A DNA stretch of 64,000 bases from NCBI RefSeq assembly GCF_023006325.1, contig NZ_JAINDF010000004.1:310001-374000 (forward strand), given 5' to 3'. Positions 33,348 through 41,321 of this stretch are shown here, in pieces (the stretch's first letter is position 1; every line of letters starts with the position of its first letter). Position numbers and translations under genes: made by a program. This DNA is from Kordiimonas marina (GTDB lineage Bacteria; Pseudomonadota; Alphaproteobacteria; Sphingomonadales; Kordiimonadaceae). Below the pieces are notes generated by a model, which did not search any database, was not told where the DNA came from, and was given only the letters and a program-made list of their open reading frames with translations.

Positions 33348-34102
33348 TACCAGGCCAGCTCCTCAGGTCTTATCCGGGTCTTGTTGACCTTGGTGCCCGC
33401 GATACGGCCATCCGCGAAGGACAGCACGCGGTGGGCGGTGTCAGCGATGACGGCGTTGTGGGTAATGAGCGCGGTGGTCGTGCCCAACTCCTCATTCACG
33501 CGCATGATGGCCTCGAGGACCAGGATGCCGGTTTTACTATCCAAGGCACCGGTGGGCTCATCACACAGCAGAAGGTCCGGCCGTTTGGCGATGGCACGGG
33601 CGATGGCCACCCGCTGCTGCTCGCCCCCTGAAAGCTGGGCGGGGAAATGGTCCAGCCGCTCACCGAGGCCGACAAGCTCCAGCGCTTCCTCAGGCCGCAT
33701 GGGGTTGGTGGCGATTTCGGTCACCAGCGCCACATTCTCACGCGCGGTCAGGCTGGGGATCAGGTTATAGAACTGGAACACGAAGCCGACATGTTCGCGC
33801 CGGTAAAGATTGAGCGCCTTGTCGCCGCCTTCGCTGAGGTCGTGGTCCCTGAAAACCACCTTGCCTTCGGTGGGGACATCCAGCCCGCCCAATATATTGA
33901 GAAGCGTCGACTTGCCACTGCCGGACGGACCCAGAAGGACGATTAGCTCGCCCTGGTAAAGGTCGATGTCCACGCCCCGGAGCGCCTGCACCTCAACCGC
34001 CCCCATATGGTAGACCTTGGTCAGCCCCCGTGCCTCAAGGGCGACAGCAGCGTGGCTATCGTCATGCTTTCCGGCGCTTAAATCAGACGTCGTCGCTGTC
34101 AC
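33347..34102 (-). CDS. ABC transporter ATPase, LolD/MacB-type
   Basis: 251 residues, single ABC domain with Walker [12 protein letters not shown] loop [16 protein letters not shown], signature [14 protein letters not shown] and Walker [13 protein letters not shown]. The [10 protein letters not shown] form is typical of ATPases that partner FtsX-type permeases. First gene of the export operon; start choice follows [11 protein letters not shown], unconserved leader residues. A FNR/FixK-like box lies about 95 bases upstream. Confidence 0.93.
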   Translation of the reverse strand: MTATTSDLSAGKHDDSHAAVALEARGLTKVYHMGAVEVQALRGVDIDLYQGELIVLLGPSGSGKSTLLNILGGLDVPTEGKVVFRDHDLSEGGDKALNLYRREHVGFVFQFYNLIPSLTARENVALVTEIATNPMRPEEALELVGLGERLDHFPAQLSGGEQQRVAIARAIAKRPDLLLCDEPTGALDSKTGILVLEAIMRVNEELGTTTALITHNAVIADTAHRVLSFADGRIAGTKVNKTRIRPEELAW

Positions 34103-34196
34103 GGCAAAATCCTTATCGGGCTTATAATATGGGCGACCGACAACAGCAGCCTTCCCCCGTTTTCCATAAAACTAAGGCGGAACGGCACCATTGCCA

Positions 34197-34210
34197 TTGA
34201 TGTTGGTCAA
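34197..34210. promoter_or_regulatory. FNR/FixK-type box between the ABC operon and usp
   Basis: TTGAT-GTTG-GTCAA matches the TTGA-N6-TCAA core of CRP/FNR-family regulators sensing low oxygen. It could control the minus-strand ABC operon or act as an upstream site for the usp promoter. No convincing -10 box is seen on the minus side. Confidence 0.55.
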
Positions 34211-34297
34211 AGCAAACCACGCTTACTTTCAAGACGCAACTGAACAGCACCAGGTTGCAGGGATCAGCGGAGAAATCATGAGGCCCGGCATTAAAAC

Positions 34298-34340
34298 CTG
34301 ATTTTGGTCAAAGCCTCCGTCCCGCATTCCGAGTTATAGT
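34298..34340 (+). promoter_or_regulatory. Class II FNR/FixK promoter of the stress protein gene
   Basis: CTGAT-TTTG-GTCAA (34298-34311) is one base off the FixK/FNR half-site rule, and TATAGT (34335-34340) follows. If transcription starts about six bases after the -10 box, near 34346, the centre of the FNR box falls at about -41.5, the position used for class II activation. Confidence 0.65.
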
Positions 34341-34374
34341 ATTTTTCTGATCATTCAGGAGGGAATAGCTTTTC

Positions 34375-35199
34375 ATGAAAACCCTGCTTTGCCATATCAC
34401 CCCGGATGACGGGCTGCCCGCGCGGCTGGACGCCATACTGTCGCTCGCGCAGAAATACGGCGCCCACATACTGGCGTGCCATATCACCCCGCCGCTTGTC
34501 AGCTATATGCCCTATGCCCAGGCCTACCGGCTGTCGGACGCGGTCAGCAAATCGGTCGCCGATGAGATGGAGGAAAAAGCCATCAAGGTCCGGCAGACAT
34601 TCGAAGAACACTGGCCCGAGGCAGGACCGCCCTACGAATGGCTTGAACGCACCGGCCAGCCCCCCGAGGTGCTCGCCGATCTTGCCATCAATGCGGACAT
34701 GACCGTGGTCGGCCTGAGCGCCCCTGATGAGGACACCGGTGAGCGCGAGGAGCCCATGCTTGCGGGCGATATCACCATGGCATCCGGTCTGCCGGTGCTG
34801 GTGCTGCCGGACGGTGCCGAAGCCCCGCTTGGCAAAAAGCCTGCCCTGATCGCGTGGGACCGGTCCCCCGAAGCGGCCCATGCCGTGCGCCAGGCCTTAC
34901 CGATGCTGCAAAGCGCGCCTGAGGTTGTCGTGGTCGAGTTTGGCGATGATGCGCCGGACGACCTGCCCTCCGCCGGTTTCGCGGCGTTCCTGGCCCGCCA
35001 TGGCCTGACGGTTGATACCGTGCGGCTGACGCCGTCGGAAACGGTGGCCGCCGATATTCTCGCGGTCGCGCATGACCGGGAAGCCGAACTGATCGTCATG
35101 GGTGCCTACGGCCATGCAAGGCTTCAGGAAATGATCTTCGGCGGTGCCACGCGGGAGCTGTTGCAGCAGACCAACCTGCCGCTGCTTCTGTGCCACTAG
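34375..35199 (+). CDS. Universal stress protein with two Usp domains
   Basis: 274 residues: Usp domains at about 1-143 and 155-274. The second keeps an ATP-loop-like motif (GAYGHARLQEMIFGGATREL), while the first is less canonical. Tandem Usp proteins of this size are typical oxygen-limitation genes in proteobacteria, which agrees with the FNR/FixK promoter in front. AGGAGGG lies before the ATG. Its exact biochemical role is not known. Confidence 0.92.
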   Translation: MKTLLCHITPDDGLPARLDAILSLAQKYGAHILACHITPPLVSYMPYAQAYRLSDAVSKSVADEMEEKAIKVRQTFEEHWPEAGPPYEWLERTGQPPEVLADLAINADMTVVGLSAPDEDTGEREEPMLAGDITMASGLPVLVLPDGAEAPLGKKPALIAWDRSPEAAHAVRQALPMLQSAPEVVVVEFGDDAPDDLPSAGFAAFLARHGLTVDTVRLTPSETVAADILAVAHDREAELIVMGAYGHARLQEMIFGGATRELLQQTNLPLLLCH

Positions 35200-35217
35200 G
35201 GACAGGTAAACCCAGGC

Positions 35218-36264
35218 TTATTCCTGCACGTCCGGGTCATCGTGGGCATGATAGGTGGTCATGATCTCCGCGATCTTGCCGCCCTTCTCAAGCCGCATGA
35301 AGGCCTCGATCACCGTGGGGTCGAACTGGCGGCCGGATTCTTCACCCAGCAGGCCTAAAATCCGGTCCATCGGCCACGGCTCCTTATAGGGGCGTTTGGA
35401 CGACAGGGCATCGAACACGTCCGCCACCTTGGCGATGCGCGCCGACATCGGGATATCCTCCGCCTTGAGGCCCTTCGGGTAACCGCTGCCATCGAAATTC
35501 TCATGGTGGCCGCCGGCGATTTCCCGGGCGACCTTATAGAAAGGGTTGTCCCCCAGAATGCGCACGCCGTGGTCCGGGTGCTGGCGCATCACCACCCATT
35601 CGTCATCATCCAGCTTGGCCGGTTTCTGCAAAATGGCGTCGGGCACGAACAGCTTGCCGACATCATGCAGGATGCTCATGAGGCCCATATGCTTGGCCGC
35701 CTTGGCTTCGACGCCGAGTTCCAGCGCCAAGGCCTCGGTATAATGCTGCACGCGCTGGACATGGAAGCCCGTGTCCTCATCCTTGCCCTCGCACGCGACC
35801 GACAGCATGGTGATGGCGTCCTCATAGGCCTGTTCAAGTTCGGCCGAGGTTTCCTTCAGCATCCGGTCCAGCGCCAGCGCCTCAAGCGCGCGCACGACCG
35901 TGAGGCGCAGCATCTCCGGCTCCCACGGCTTGGTGATATATTTATAGATCGCCGCTTCGTTGACGCAGTTGGCCAGCGCCTCGATATCCGAATAGCCGGT
36001 CAGCAGGATGCGGATGGCATCCGGCTGTTCATCACGCGCGACCGCCAGCACCTGATCGCCCGTGATATCGGGCATCCGCTGGTCCGAGATGATCAGGTTC
36101 ACCGGCTGGGATTTGATGATCTCTATGCCCTTCTCGCCGCTTTCAGCGGTGATGACGTTGAAATCCCGCCGAAATGCCCGCCACAGGCTGTCGAGAATGT
36201 CTTTCTCGTCATCCACGAACAGCAGGGTGAATTTCTCGGTCATGCGTTTGGGCTCAGCCGTCAT
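35218..36264 (-). CDS. Response regulator with HD-GYP domain
   Basis: 348 residues. Receiver domain (11-128) with phospho-acceptor D61 (ISDQRMP), then a helical linker and an HD-GYP phosphodiesterase domain with H200-D201 (ILHDVGK) and G261-Y262-P263 within HHENFDGSGYP. Such RpfG-like proteins hydrolyse cyclic di-GMP. The gene follows the histidine kinase by two bases; the pair is very likely cognate. An AAGGA lies before the upstream ATG; a second ATG seven codons in is possible. Confidence 0.95.
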   Translation of the reverse strand: MTAEPKRMTEKFTLLFVDDEKDILDSLWRAFRRDFNVITAESGEKGIEIIKSQPVNLIISDQRMPDITGDQVLAVARDEQPDAIRILLTGYSDIEALANCVNEAAIYKYITKPWEPEMLRLTVVRALEALALDRMLKETSAELEQAYEDAITMLSVACEGKDEDTGFHVQRVQHYTEALALELGVEAKAAKHMGLMSILHDVGKLFVPDAILQKPAKLDDDEWVVMRQHPDHGVRILGDNPFYKVAREIAGGHHENFDGSGYPKGLKAEDIPMSARIAKVADVFDALSSKRPYKEPWPMDRILGLLGEESGRQFDPTVIEAFMRLEKGGKIAEIMTTYHAHDDPDVQE

Positions 36265-36266
36265 GG

Positions 36267-38270
36267 TCAGTCATCGTCCTTATCGGTTTTCTTGTGCGTC
36301 ATCGGCAGCGAGATGGTGAATTTGGTGCCTTCCCCGGCGCGGCTTTCCACCTCAAGCTTACCGTCATGCTTTTCGATAATGCCATAGGAAATGGAAAGGC
36401 CAAGCCCTGTGCCTTCGCCCACCTTCTTGGTGGTGAAGAAGGGGTCGAAAATCCGGTCGATAATCTCGTCCGGGATACCGGGGCCGGTGTCGGTAATCTC
36501 AACCACCGCCCAGTCACCGTCCCGGCGCGTGGTGATGGTCAGGCCGCCCTTCTCGCCCATGGCCTGCACGGCGTTGAAGATGATGTTGGTGAAGACCTGG
36601 TTGACCTGGCCCGGATGGCAATCCACCAGCGCATTGAGCTGATAGTCCTTGGTCACCGTGATCCCATTCTTGAGATAATGGTTCAGGATCGCCAGCGTAT
36701 CATCGAGGCCCTTCTCCAGCATGACCTTCTTCTTCTCGGCCTCATCAAGGCGGGAGAAGCTTCTAAGCGCCAGCACGATTTCCTTGATGCGGGAGGCCCC
36801 GGCCTTGCCGCTTTCAATGATCTTGGCCAAATCCTCGCGCACGAGGTCCAGGTCATGGGACGCGACCTTGCCCTTGATGGCATCGCGCGTTTCATCGGCC
36901 ATGGGCATGGCCTGGATATCGTCCAGAAGCTCCATGATCTCATCAGCATATTCCGCGATATGCGGATAGTTGGCATAGATGAAGCTGATCGGGTTATTGA
37001 GCTCATGCGCCACACCCGCCACCATCTGGCCGAGGGAGGCCATCTTCTCGGACTGCACCAACTGGCTTTGTGCGGTCTTCAGCTTCTCGAACGCTTCCTG
37101 CAGCTGACCGTTGGCTTCACTGAGGGCCGCCGTGCGTTCCTCGACCTTCTTCTCCAGCGTGGCATTGAGGTTGGCAAGCCGGTCTAGCACCTCTTCCCGT
37201 TCGCGGGACGTCACTTCCAGGCTTTGCGCCATCTCATTGAAGGCCTCGGCAAGTCGGCCGACTTCATCACCGGTTTTGACATCAGCCCGGAGCGACAGGT
37301 CCTTCGCCCGGGTGATGTTGCTGACCGTCTCCTCCAGCGCGTTGACCGGGTCGGTCAGGCGGCGGGACATCCAGCGGATACCGAAATTGATCGGCACAAA
37401 GAGCGCGATACCAAGCCCCAACAGCTGCCAGCCCACAGCCCACAAGGAAGCCGAAACCTCGCTTTCCGGTTTAACGGCGATCACCGACCAGCCGGTCAGG
37501 CTGCCGTCCTCCAGCTTCATGCTGGCATGGCCACACAGATACTGCTGGCCGCCCAGCATCACCGTCGTGAGCACCGCATCATTCACCGGCAAAGGCGCCT
37601 TCGGGGCCGCGACATTGCTGGCCAGCAGCAGGTGATGACCGGCCTCATCCAGCAGAAGTGATGGAAGGCCGTCATCATTCATCATCGCCGTCACGACAGC
37701 CCATGGCACCGTCGCCACCAGGGTTCCGATGGGCTTTGCTGCCCCATATTGGGCTCGGATCGGCGCGACGAGCGCCACGACATCATGGCCCGCATCCCCC
37801 GTGGCGGCCGGGCCGCCCACCAGAGGATCAGGCATTTTGCCGACGAACCGAACGCCCGTGTCCGCCTTCCAGTCCGCAGGCAGGCCCGCGCCTTCAGCAA
37901 TCGGGCGCGACGCCGCCACAAGCTCACCCTTCTGGTCGAAGACGAAAACATCGCCCGCGAGTTTGTAGTGCGCATGCAGGTCCATCAGCGCGCGGGCGAT
38001 CCGTTTATCGATATCGCCCGAATAAATATCGTTCATGACCTCAAGCTGCGACCAGGCGCCGATATTGGTCTTGAGCGCCTCCAGATAACTATCGAGCCGC
38101 CCCAGTTTCTGGTCGGCGACGTGCGTGAGCGCCCCGGCCTCGGTATCCCGGTGCGAGCGCTGGACCGAGGTCAGGATCACCAGCGCCGTCAGGCCATAGG
38201 TCGCGACGAATATGCCAATGAGCGCCACCATCAGCTTGCGCCGGACGGACTGTGCGAACCAGGCCATCAT
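36267..38270 (-). CDS. Sensor histidine kinase with large periplasmic domain
   Basis: 667 residues. Helices at about 13-35 and 274-297 enclose about 240 periplasmic residues, the size of a double Cache sensor. HAMP (about 298-350), coiled coil (about 355-410), HisKA with H422 ([17 protein letters not shown]) and HATPase with DTGPGIPDE and GTGLGLS motifs. The HELNNP type resembles NtrB/DctB-like kinases. Its start overlaps the stop of the PstS-like gene by four bases, hinting that the periplasmic protein and kinase work together. Confidence 0.94.
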   Translation of the reverse strand: MMAWFAQSVRRKLMVALIGIFVATYGLTALVILTSVQRSHRDTEAGALTHVADQKLGRLDSYLEALKTNIGAWSQLEVMNDIYSGDIDKRIARALMDLHAHYKLAGDVFVFDQKGELVAASRPIAEGAGLPADWKADTGVRFVGKMPDPLVGGPAATGDAGHDVVALVAPIRAQYGAAKPIGTLVATVPWAVVTAMMNDDGLPSLLLDEAGHHLLLASNVAAPKAPLPVNDAVLTTVMLGGQQYLCGHASMKLEDGSLTGWSVIAVKPESEVSASLWAVGWQLLGLGIALFVPINFGIRWMSRRLTDPVNALEETVSNITRAKDLSLRADVKTGDEVGRLAEAFNEMAQSLEVTSREREEVLDRLANLNATLEKKVEERTAALSEANGQLQEAFEKLKTAQSQLVQSEKMASLGQMVAGVAHELNNPISFIYANYPHIAEYADEIMELLDDIQAMPMADETRDAIKGKVASHDLDLVREDLAKIIESGKAGASRIKEIVLALRSFSRLDEAEKKKVMLEKGLDDTLAILNHYLKNGITVTKDYQLNALVDCHPGQVNQVFTNIIFNAVQAMGEKGGLTITTRRDGDWAVVEITDTGPGIPDEIIDRIFDPFFTTKKVGEGTGLGLSISYGIIEKHDGKLEVESRAGEGTKFTISLPMTHKKTDKDDD

Positions 38271-38701
38271 TTGATTTCTCCGAGCACGCGGACGCCTTCA
38301 GGCACTTTGTCGGCCACGATATAGCCCACGGCCCCCGGCACGTTCCGGACGAAAGCGGCCACGGCCGCATCCGATTCCTGCACAACGGGCGGCATGAAGC
38401 CCTTGAACTGCATGTGGTTCCAGTAGCTGGCGAGCGAGCGCATACTGCGGCCCAGTACCTGCTTGGAGAAATACTGCCGCTCCTCGCTGCGCGCTTCGCG
38501 GTTGACCGGCACGATCGCCGTGCCGTCCGGCCAGACCGTGCGCTTCAGCATGAAAATACGCGTGAGCTCCGCCGTGTCGATCGCCTGAACCGGCACGTTG
38601 GCGTTGCCGATGATCATCAACCGCTCGGTCGGTGCCGCCGTCGCACTTCCTGCGTTAAGGCAGATCAAGGCAGCTAGAAGATATGGTACAAACCCCCGCA
38701 T
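38267..38701 (-). CDS. PstS-like periplasmic substrate-binding protein (short)
   Basis: 144 residues with a Sec signal peptide (cleavage near ATA-AP). The remainder resembles one lobe of phosphate-binding proteins (TAELTRIFMLKRTVWPDGTAIVPVNR; NVPGAVGYIVAD). It is much shorter than transport PstS (about 300 residues), and no transporter genes are near, so sensing rather than uptake is inferred. It lies between an outer-membrane barrel gene and a histidine kinase gene. Confidence 0.85.
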   Translation of the reverse strand: MRGFVPYLLAALICLNAGSATAAPTERLMIIGNANVPVQAIDTAELTRIFMLKRTVWPDGTAIVPVNREARSEERQYFSKQVLGRSMRSLASYWNHMQFKGFMPPVVQESDAAVAAFVRNVPGAVGYIVADKVPEGVRVLGEIK

Positions 38702-38709
38702 ACCGCCCC

Positions 38710-39747
38710 CTAGAACAACACCGCAAGCGAGGCGTAAACCCCGCTTCTAAGGCCCAGTTCCTGGCCCCATTGGGTCAGGTATTCCAGTTTCCAGACGACG
38801 GGCGGCTGCGGCCTGTAGGCCATGCCGAACACGGCATTCTTGGAGGCCTGCACATAATCCCTGTCCTGGAAATATTCATAGCGTGCGCTTAACGCCCAGC
38901 GGTCATTCAGGTTATATTCGCCCTGGACGAAAATACCGGCTTCATGATCCCGCACGCGCATGGACCGCGGGCTGTGGAGCCAGGTATAGGTCGCCTCGGT
39001 GCGGATGACGAAAGGCTCGAACACCAGATGGGCGTTGAAGCCCGCCAGTGTCTGGCTTTCATCGCTGTCCTTGATGTTGGCTTCCTGGAGCGACAGGCCG
39101 ACCGTGTTCTCAAGGTCCCAGTTCCACGACAGGTTCACCCCGCGAATATTGCGGAAATTCCTGTTCTCGATGGTATCGAGATCATGGCTCATGGTGCCCG
39201 CGGGCTGCCAGTAGAGCGTGGTGACCGGCAGGGCCTCATCGCTCGGCCGGTATATGAGCGCCGGGCCTGAGATAAATTCCGAGAAACTTCTGTAGGTCGT
39301 GAGCGGCCGCGTGGCTGTCGGCACCAAAGGGCCAGCATGAATGCCGTTCCATTCCCCGACCGTGGACAGGCTTTTGCCGATCCTGAGCGTCAGGTCGTCC
39401 TTGAGGTAAATATCGTTATAGAGGCGTTCCAGCACCACGGTCGCCGTTTTGCCCGAAAGCGGGTCTTCCCCTTCCTTCAAAAGCGGGATACCGGCGATTT
39501 CGGCTTCGAAAAACGGGTTGAAGAAGCGGTTGAAGCGGCCTTGTACATAAAGGCTGAGGTCATCGGCCAGAAGCTCCGACTTGCCCTTGTCCGGCACCTC
39601 GGCATCGACCGTCATATAGCCGGAGACCTTGAGGTCGTCGATGCGCACCCCCTGACCCAGCTTATAATCGTCGGCATATGCCGCATGGCCCAGCATCAGC
39701 CCTGCCGCCGCTGCCGCACCAAAATACTGCCCCCTAAAGGACCCCAT
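38710..39747 (-). CDS. Outer-membrane barrel, porin-like
   Basis: 345 residues from an ATG preceded by GGGAGACC. Signal peptide (AAYA-DD) and many amphipathic strands, closing with ...YASLAVLF, a C-terminal phenylalanine consistent with BAM recognition. A motif-poor family resembling phosphate-selective porin O/P or DUF1302-like barrels. First gene in a tight operon with the PstS-like protein, histidine kinase and HD-GYP regulator; it may bring the sensed ligand into the periplasm. Confidence 0.82.
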   Translation of the reverse strand: MGSFRGQYFGAAAAAGLMLGHAAYADDYKLGQGVRIDDLKVSGYMTVDAEVPDKGKSELLADDLSLYVQGRFNRFFNPFFEAEIAGIPLLKEGEDPLSGKTATVVLERLYNDIYLKDDLTLRIGKSLSTVGEWNGIHAGPLVPTATRPLTTYRSFSEFISGPALIYRPSDEALPVTTLYWQPAGTMSHDLDTIENRNFRNIRGVNLSWNWDLENTVGLSLQEANIKDSDESQTLAGFNAHLVFEPFVIRTEATYTWLHSPRSMRVRDHEAGIFVQGEYNLNDRWALSARYEYFQDRDYVQASKNAVFGMAYRPQPPVVWKLEYLTQWGQELGLRSGVYASLAVLF

Positions 39748-39989
39748 ACCCAGGTCTCCCTCGTTTCGCCCCCAACCTGACCTTCCCGGCACTATGCCCA
39801 AAAGAGGACTGCGATGCCATAAAAGGTGCATTCTTTTTTCATACAATAGAAGCTGAAATCAATCCGCCTTGACCAATGTCAGGGGCGAAAGGTTTCGGCT
39901 CTGTCATTTTCTTTGACGCCGCGTGGAGGCAGACTCCCCCCGGCTCCGTCACCTTTTTGATATTTGACTGCACTTATGAGCCCGGAACA

Positions 39990-41321
39990 ATGCAGACAAA
40001 ACAAGGTTTCGCAGCGATAATTTATGCCGACCAGCCCGAAAGGGCTGACGGTTTCATCTCGGCCACCGCGCGTGTTGCCGGGCTGAGCCTGATTGAGCGT
40101 CAGGTGCGTCAGCTGACCCGCCTCGGCGCCCATATCATTATTTTGTTTGCGCCGAATACCGCGGAAGCCATCCGGGCCGGTCTATCCCCTGCAAACCAGG
40201 GCCGCAGCGATATCCTTGTCGCCGACACGCCAGCCGCGCTTGCCGGCATGTGCCGCAGCAGCCGCCAGCCGTTCTTCCTGCTAACCAGGGCCGACAGTCT
40301 CGTCGATGACCGCATCCTCGCCACTGTGCGGGACAGGCGCGCCGACACCGTCATCGCCTACCGGGAAATCGAAGACGCGGACCAGCCCCCCAAACGCGGG
40401 AAGGCACCGTCTCCGCTGGCGCTCGCCTGCCTTGTACCTGCGGTCAAGATCACCGGCCGCCTGCCTGCGGGCGCTGAGACCTTTGAGCAGACCTACGGCG
40501 CCATCTCCGATAAGGCGGCGTTTGTGAATATCGATTGCCTGCAAGCCTATGAGCCCGAGCTCCGCCGCACCCAGCCGATGCTGTTTGAGCGCGTCACCGG
40601 GCCTGAGCGTATCCTGGCCCTCAGCCGCTTGATGGTGACCCGGACCCAGAAAGGCACGCTCGACTGGCCCGCCCGGCTGCTGCACGCGCCCATGGAAAAT
40701 TTCCTGACCCGGCTGTCTGCCCGGTTTGGCATCAGCCCCAACAGCGTCAGCGCTGTGGCCGCCGTGACCGGCTTTGCCGCCGCCTGGTTCTTCGTGCAGG
40801 GCTATATTCTTTATGGCCTCCTGCTCGCGTTGACGGTCGGCGTGCTTGACGGGGTCGACGGCAAGCTTGCCCGCGCCACCATGAGCGAAAGCCGCCTCGG
40901 CCGGGCCGAACACCTGCTGACGAAATTCGTTGAATACAGCTGGTTCATCGCCCTCGCTGCCTACCTTGTGCCCGCGCACGGCAATGCCGTTTGGGGGCTG
41001 GCGCTCGTGGTTATCGGCTTTTCCTGGGCCGAGGCCGTACAGGGCGAATTCTACCGCCGCCTGACCGGTGCCCAACTGGATGATGCCGGCCGGTTTGAAC
41101 GCCTGTGGCGGCTGATCGGCGGGCGGCGCAACACCTATATGTGGGCGTTCCTGCCCTTCGTGCTGATGGGCACGCCCTACACCGGATATTGGGCGCTGGC
41201 CTTCTATGCGCTCGTCACCTTTTTTGTTGCCCAAATCCGTTTCATTGTTAGGCTCAGGGCGTATGCCACGAAAGCGAGCGACGACATCGCCCGCAATTAT
41301 CGCCAGACAGCCTATTTTTGA
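39990..41321 (+). CDS. Fused nucleotidyltransferase-like and CDP-alcohol phosphatidyltransferase-like protein
   Basis: 443 residues. Residues 1-215 look like a nucleotidyltransferase related to the cytidylyltransferase at 43.8 kb (shared GLSLIERQVRQL / GMSLIERAI) but the nucleotide loop A-A-G-x-G-T-R is absent (FAAIIYADQPERADG). Residues 228-430 are a CDP-alcohol phosphatidyltransferase with about six helices and the motif D287-x2-D290-G-x2-A-R, but at the places of the third and fourth catalytic aspartates (G304 plus 4 and plus 8) there are H308 and K312. Fusions of these two domains make di-inositol phosphate in some archaea and thermophiles. Here activity is doubtful; a regulatory or altered-chemistry role is open. 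The start at 39990 has only a weak ribosome site. Confidence 0.82.
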   Translation: MQTKQGFAAIIYADQPERADGFISATARVAGLSLIERQVRQLTRLGAHIIILFAPNTAEAIRAGLSPANQGRSDILVADTPAALAGMCRSSRQPFFLLTRADSLVDDRILATVRDRRADTVIAYREIEDADQPPKRGKAPSPLALACLVPAVKITGRLPAGAETFEQTYGAISDKAAFVNIDCLQAYEPELRRTQPMLFERVTGPERILALSRLMVTRTQKGTLDWPARLLHAPMENFLTRLSARFGISPNSVSAVAAVTGFAAAWFFVQGYILYGLLLALTVGVLDGVDGKLARATMSESRLGRAEHLLTKFVEYSWFIALAAYLVPAHGNAVWGLALVVIGFSWAEAVQGEFYRRLTGAQLDDAGRFERLWRLIGGRRNTYMWAFLPFVLMGTPYTGYWALAFYALVTFFVAQIRFIVRLRAYATKASDDIARNYRQTAYF

